From Patescibacteria group bacterium (GTDB taxonomy: Bacteria > Patescibacteriota > Saccharimonadia > Saccharimonadales > Saccharimonadaceae): a stretch of 5,503 bases of DNA. The notes under the pieces were generated by a model. It saw only the letters and a program-made list of their open reading frames with translations. It had not been told where the DNA came from and searched no databases. The stretch is taken from positions 1-5,503 of the forward strand of contig JAUPVA010000018.1 in the NCBI GenBank assembly GCA_030917245.1, in the 5' to 3' direction. Position 1 is the first letter of the stretch. Every line of letters starts with the position of its first letter. Positions 5,189-5,503 of the stretch are shown in pieces. Made by a program: the position numbers and the translations under genes.

Positions 5189-5503
5189 TCAATCAGTTGC
5201 GACAATGGCGCGAGGTAGATCGCTCAAGCTGGTGATAACTCCTATTGAATTATTTTCTGATGCTAGGCTTCGATCGATTCGAATAAAGCGCGCCGGCAAT
5301 TGCAACGTGCCCTCAAGCAATTTATCGTCTACTAGGACGGTTGGCTGTGTGTAGTTTTTTGCAATATACTCGCCTTTCGGTTCAAGTATGATTCGCCGCG
5401 GAATTGCGTCAAGGCTCGGGCAGAGTCCAAGCTTAAATGTTTGATATTCCGTCCCGCCAAACGTTACAATCCCATCAATCATGGCAATGACGTGGCTTGT
5501 AAC
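5189..5503 (-). CDS. C-terminal part of an unidentified protein, possibly HAD-like (5' end beyond window)
   Basis: The frame is open from the window edge to TGA at 5191-5189, giving 104 visible residues. An ATG at 5482 exists, but the frame continues upstream of it (VTSHVIA before the Met), so the gene probably starts outside the window. No certain family match. The pattern EPKGEY (K43), then PTVLVDDK (54-61), then FIRIDR (73-78) and a final GVITSLSDLP (88-97) resembles the end of a haloacid dehalogenase-type fold. There, a Lys (motif III) precedes a hydrophobic strand ending in DD (motif IV), followed by a strand and a closing helix. If so, the nucleophile motif DxD and the cap lie upstream. 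The TGA stop shows ordinary stop usage if the frame is right. It may be co-transcribed with the 69-residue gene 31 bases downstream. Confidence 0.5.
   Translation of the reverse strand, partial: VTSHVIAMIDGIVTFGGTEYQTFKLGLCPSLDAIPRRIILEPKGEYIAKNYTQPTVLVDDKLLEGTLQLPARFIRIDRSLASENNSIGVITSLSDLPRAIVATD

Noticed and set aside
5189..5191. TGA read as glycine (Gracilibacteria/Absconditabacteria code)
   Set aside because: Reading through the TGA gives a polar, unconvincing extension out of frame with the next gene. No internal TGA occurs in mraY, ftsI, ftsL, rsmH or mraZ, where a recoding genome would be expected to show some.

Overview
The window reads almost entirely on the minus strand and holds the first part of a division and cell-wall (dcw) cluster. 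In transcription order (high to low coordinates) it contains: the C-terminal part of a gene cut by the window edge, possibly a HAD-like protein (5503-5189); a 69-residue single-span membrane protein of unknown role (5157-4948); a regulatory region (about 4950-4722); mraZ (4721-4368); an unusually long spacer (4367 to about 4024); rsmH/mraW (to 3124); a candidate 21-codon small gene followed by a strong hairpin (3098-2994); an FtsL-like gene (2961-2605); the division transpeptidase ftsI/PBP2 (2583-847); and mraY, cut at base 1 (843-1). There are no tRNA, rRNA, CRISPR or mobile elements, and I see no convincing plus-strand gene.

Organism: the order mraZ-rsmH-ftsL-ftsI-mraY without murE and murF between ftsI and mraY, the divergent and short MraZ, the short FtsL-like protein, moderate GC, and the A-rich leaders without Shine-Dalgarno (SD) sites fit a Patescibacteria/CPR genome. 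Ca. Saccharibacteria (TM7) is my best guess. This is a judgement from gene style, not a database match. TGA ends the rightmost gene normally, which argues against the UGA=Gly code of Gracilibacteria/Absconditabacteria.

How the genes work together: MraZ is the cluster's DNA-binding regulator. RsmH methylates 16S rRNA in the ribosomal P site. FtsL-like and FtsI are divisome parts, FtsI cross-linking septal peptidoglycan. MraY makes lipid I for the same wall. ftsI and mraY are 3 bases apart and mraY has an SD inside the end of ftsI, so they are probably translationally coupled.

Most interesting parts: (1) a readable mraZ promoter with four MraZ-box-like repeats on one helical face, bracketing the -10; (2) an inverted pair of DnaA-box-like 9-mers just upstream of that promoter; (3) a 21-residue ORF between rsmH and ftsL with the strongest SD in the window, whose stop lies 7 bases before a 12-bp hairpin that is not an ordinary terminator; (4) a mraZ-rsmH spacer of about 340 bases with an inverted repeat, minimal ORFs and recurring CACACC motifs.
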